Below are positions 40,037 to 40,852 of a stretch of 40,852 bases of DNA, piece by piece; the first letter of the stretch is position 1; each line of letters starts with the position of its first letter. The stretch is taken from positions 1 through 40,852 of IMG/VR virus record IMGVR_UViG_3300000313_000007. The stretch is one strand, 5' to 3'. The notes under the pieces are model-generated. The model saw only the letters and a program-made list of their open reading frames with translations. It did not search any database and was not told where the DNA came from. The stretch is from a virus. Made by a program: the position numbers and the translations under genes.

Positions 40037-40831
40037 ATGAAGACACCTATTAAGTATTACGGTGGCAAGCAGCAGCTTGCAAAGAAAATTATCTCTCTTA
40101 TTCCACAGCATGAAATATACTGTGAACCTTTTATCGGCGGAGGTGCCGTTTTCTTCCAGAAACAGCCGTCAAAATCTGAAATTATCAACGATATAAATGG
40201 AGAACTGATAAATTTCTACGAAGTTATCCAGAAAGACTTTTCGCTTCTGTCTCAGCAGGTATCAATCAGCCTGCACTGCAGGGAGTTATACAGGCAGGCT
40301 CGCGTAGTCCATGAAAATCCTGAAATGTTTGACCGTATAAAGAGAGCCTGGGCTGTATGGGTGATTGCCAATTCCTCATTCGGTGCCAATTGGAAGGCCG
40401 GCTGGGGATATGACGCTGCAGGCCAGACAACAAAAACAATAACTAATAAGCGCAATTCCTTTACCGAAGAACTTGCAATACGGCTGCAGAATGTTCAGAT
40501 TGAAAGCTATGACGCCCTCAAAATTATCAGTAGCAGGGACAGACCGGAAACGTTCTTTTATTGTGATCCGCCCTACCCTGATACAGATCAGGGCCATTAC
40601 GACGGCTATTCAGCAGAAGACTTCCGGTGCCTGCTTGAAACGCTCGAACATATACAGGGTAAATTCCTGCTTAGCTCGTTTAGACATCCGGTGCTTACGG
40701 CTTTCACAGTTAAGAACAACTGGTATCAGATAGAACTGAAAATGAACAAGCCTATGTCGGTAAAGTCCGGTATTTCAAAACAGAAAATAGAAGTACTGAC
40801 CGCAAATTATCCTATAAAACTGGATAACTGA
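40037..40831 (+). CDS. dam: Dam-type DNA adenine-N6 methyltransferase, copy B
   Basis: 264 residues, differing from copy A at about ten positions (for example Thr6 to Lys, Val145 to Glu). All motifs are intact: YYGGKQQLAKKI, FIGGGAVFF and FYCDPPYPDT. Same upstream leader and same trailing hairpin start. Being downstream of the tail genes, this copy is more likely the resident phage's own methylase. Two nearly equal copies offer a target for homologous recombination that would remove everything between them. Confidence 0.92.
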   Translation: MKTPIKYYGGKQQLAKKIISLIPQHEIYCEPFIGGGAVFFQKQPSKSEIINDINGELINFYEVIQKDFSLLSQQVSISLHCRELYRQARVVHENPEMFDRIKRAWAVWVIANSSFGANWKAGWGYDAAGQTTKTITNKRNSFTEELAIRLQNVQIESYDALKIISSRDRPETFFYCDPPYPDTDQGHYDGYSAEDFRCLLETLEHIQGKFLLSSFRHPVLTAFTVKNNWYQIELKMNKPMSVKSGISKQKIEVLTANYPIKLDN

Positions 40832-40852
40832 CAGTATGGACATCGGCGTATT

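Larger units (their letters stand above)
39737..40852 (+). repeat. Long direct repeat, copy B (sRNA + leader + dam)
   Basis: Second copy of the segment at 2252-3366, same orientation, cut off by the window end inside the hairpin after dam. The final 105 bases are identical to 3262-3366. A contig end inside a repeat is also possible. Confidence 0.8.

Noticed and set aside
1-40852. CRISPR array
   Set aside because: No regularly spaced repeats of CRISPR type were seen, and no cas gene is present.

Overview
The window is a nearly complete temperate siphovirus prophage with accessory (cargo) DNA at its left side. The host is most likely a spirochaete of the Treponema type. This is an inference from a DUF261-like lysis protein, a spirochaete-style lipobox and the two-membrane lysis set; there is no chromosomal marker gene to prove it. 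Phage genes are of moderate GC, while the cargo blocks (about 0.2-2.2 kb and 5.8-9.9 kb) are strikingly AT-rich and look separately acquired.

Layout: 1-158, the tail end of an ISL3-like transposase. 216-1931 (-), an FRG-domain defence-type protein. 2.25-3.38 kb, a unit made of a small RNA, a structured leader and a Dam-type methylase; a second, about 96% identical copy ends the window (39.7-40.85 kb). 3.4-4.5 kb (-), tyrosine integrase. 4.8-6.7 kb, BrnTA toxin-antitoxin, a frameshifted XRE gene, a retropepsin-like protease and decayed copies of the antitoxin genes. 6.7-9.8 kb (-), a three-gene operon with a nitrilase-fold enzyme and a winged-helix protein. 10.0-13.7 kb, two immunity/regulatory modules and a large structured RNA. 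13.75-21.05 kb, early genes: Sak4-like ATPase (frameshifted), DUF669, NinB-like, HNH, replication organiser, DnaC-like loader, a sigma-region-2-like protein and a PcfK/PcfJ pair, closed by a strong terminator. 21.1-22.8 kb, lysis cassette with a candidate unimolecular spanin. 22.8-39.3 kb, HNH, terminase, portal, protease, HK97 capsid, connectors, tail tube, frameshifted chaperones, tape measure and tail tip. 39.4-39.5 kb (-), a small secreted Cys-rich cargo protein.

Regulation is the most unusual part. (1) Two XRE repressors face two early operons across operator arrays that differ in sequence but share almost the same geometry: three operators 31-33 bp apart, a TTGACA promoter, and a repressor promoter GATAAT lying exactly 6 nt before the repressor ATG, so both repressor mRNAs are predicted to be leaderless. 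(2) Both early transcripts begin with a three-hairpin leader ending in an intrinsic terminator, and in both the loop of hairpin 1 is complementary to the loop of the terminator hairpin. (3) The element TGACTATA lies exactly 13 nt before ATG at six places (one with a single-base change), again predicting leaderless mRNAs for portal, tape measure, HNH, retropepsin and a two-codon ORF in front of each dam gene. At two other genes the same element sits further upstream with room for a leader, which marks it as a promoter and not a translation signal. (4) A roughly 546-nt non-coding RNA with GNRA tetraloops, long-range pairing, a loop-loop pairing and its own terminator sits at 11978-12523.

How the parts work together: repressors hold the early promoters shut; an ImmA-like metallopeptidase next to module 1 may relieve repression; early genes replicate and recombine the genome; a sigma-like early protein could read the -10-only late promoters; late genes then build the virion and lyse a two-membrane cell.
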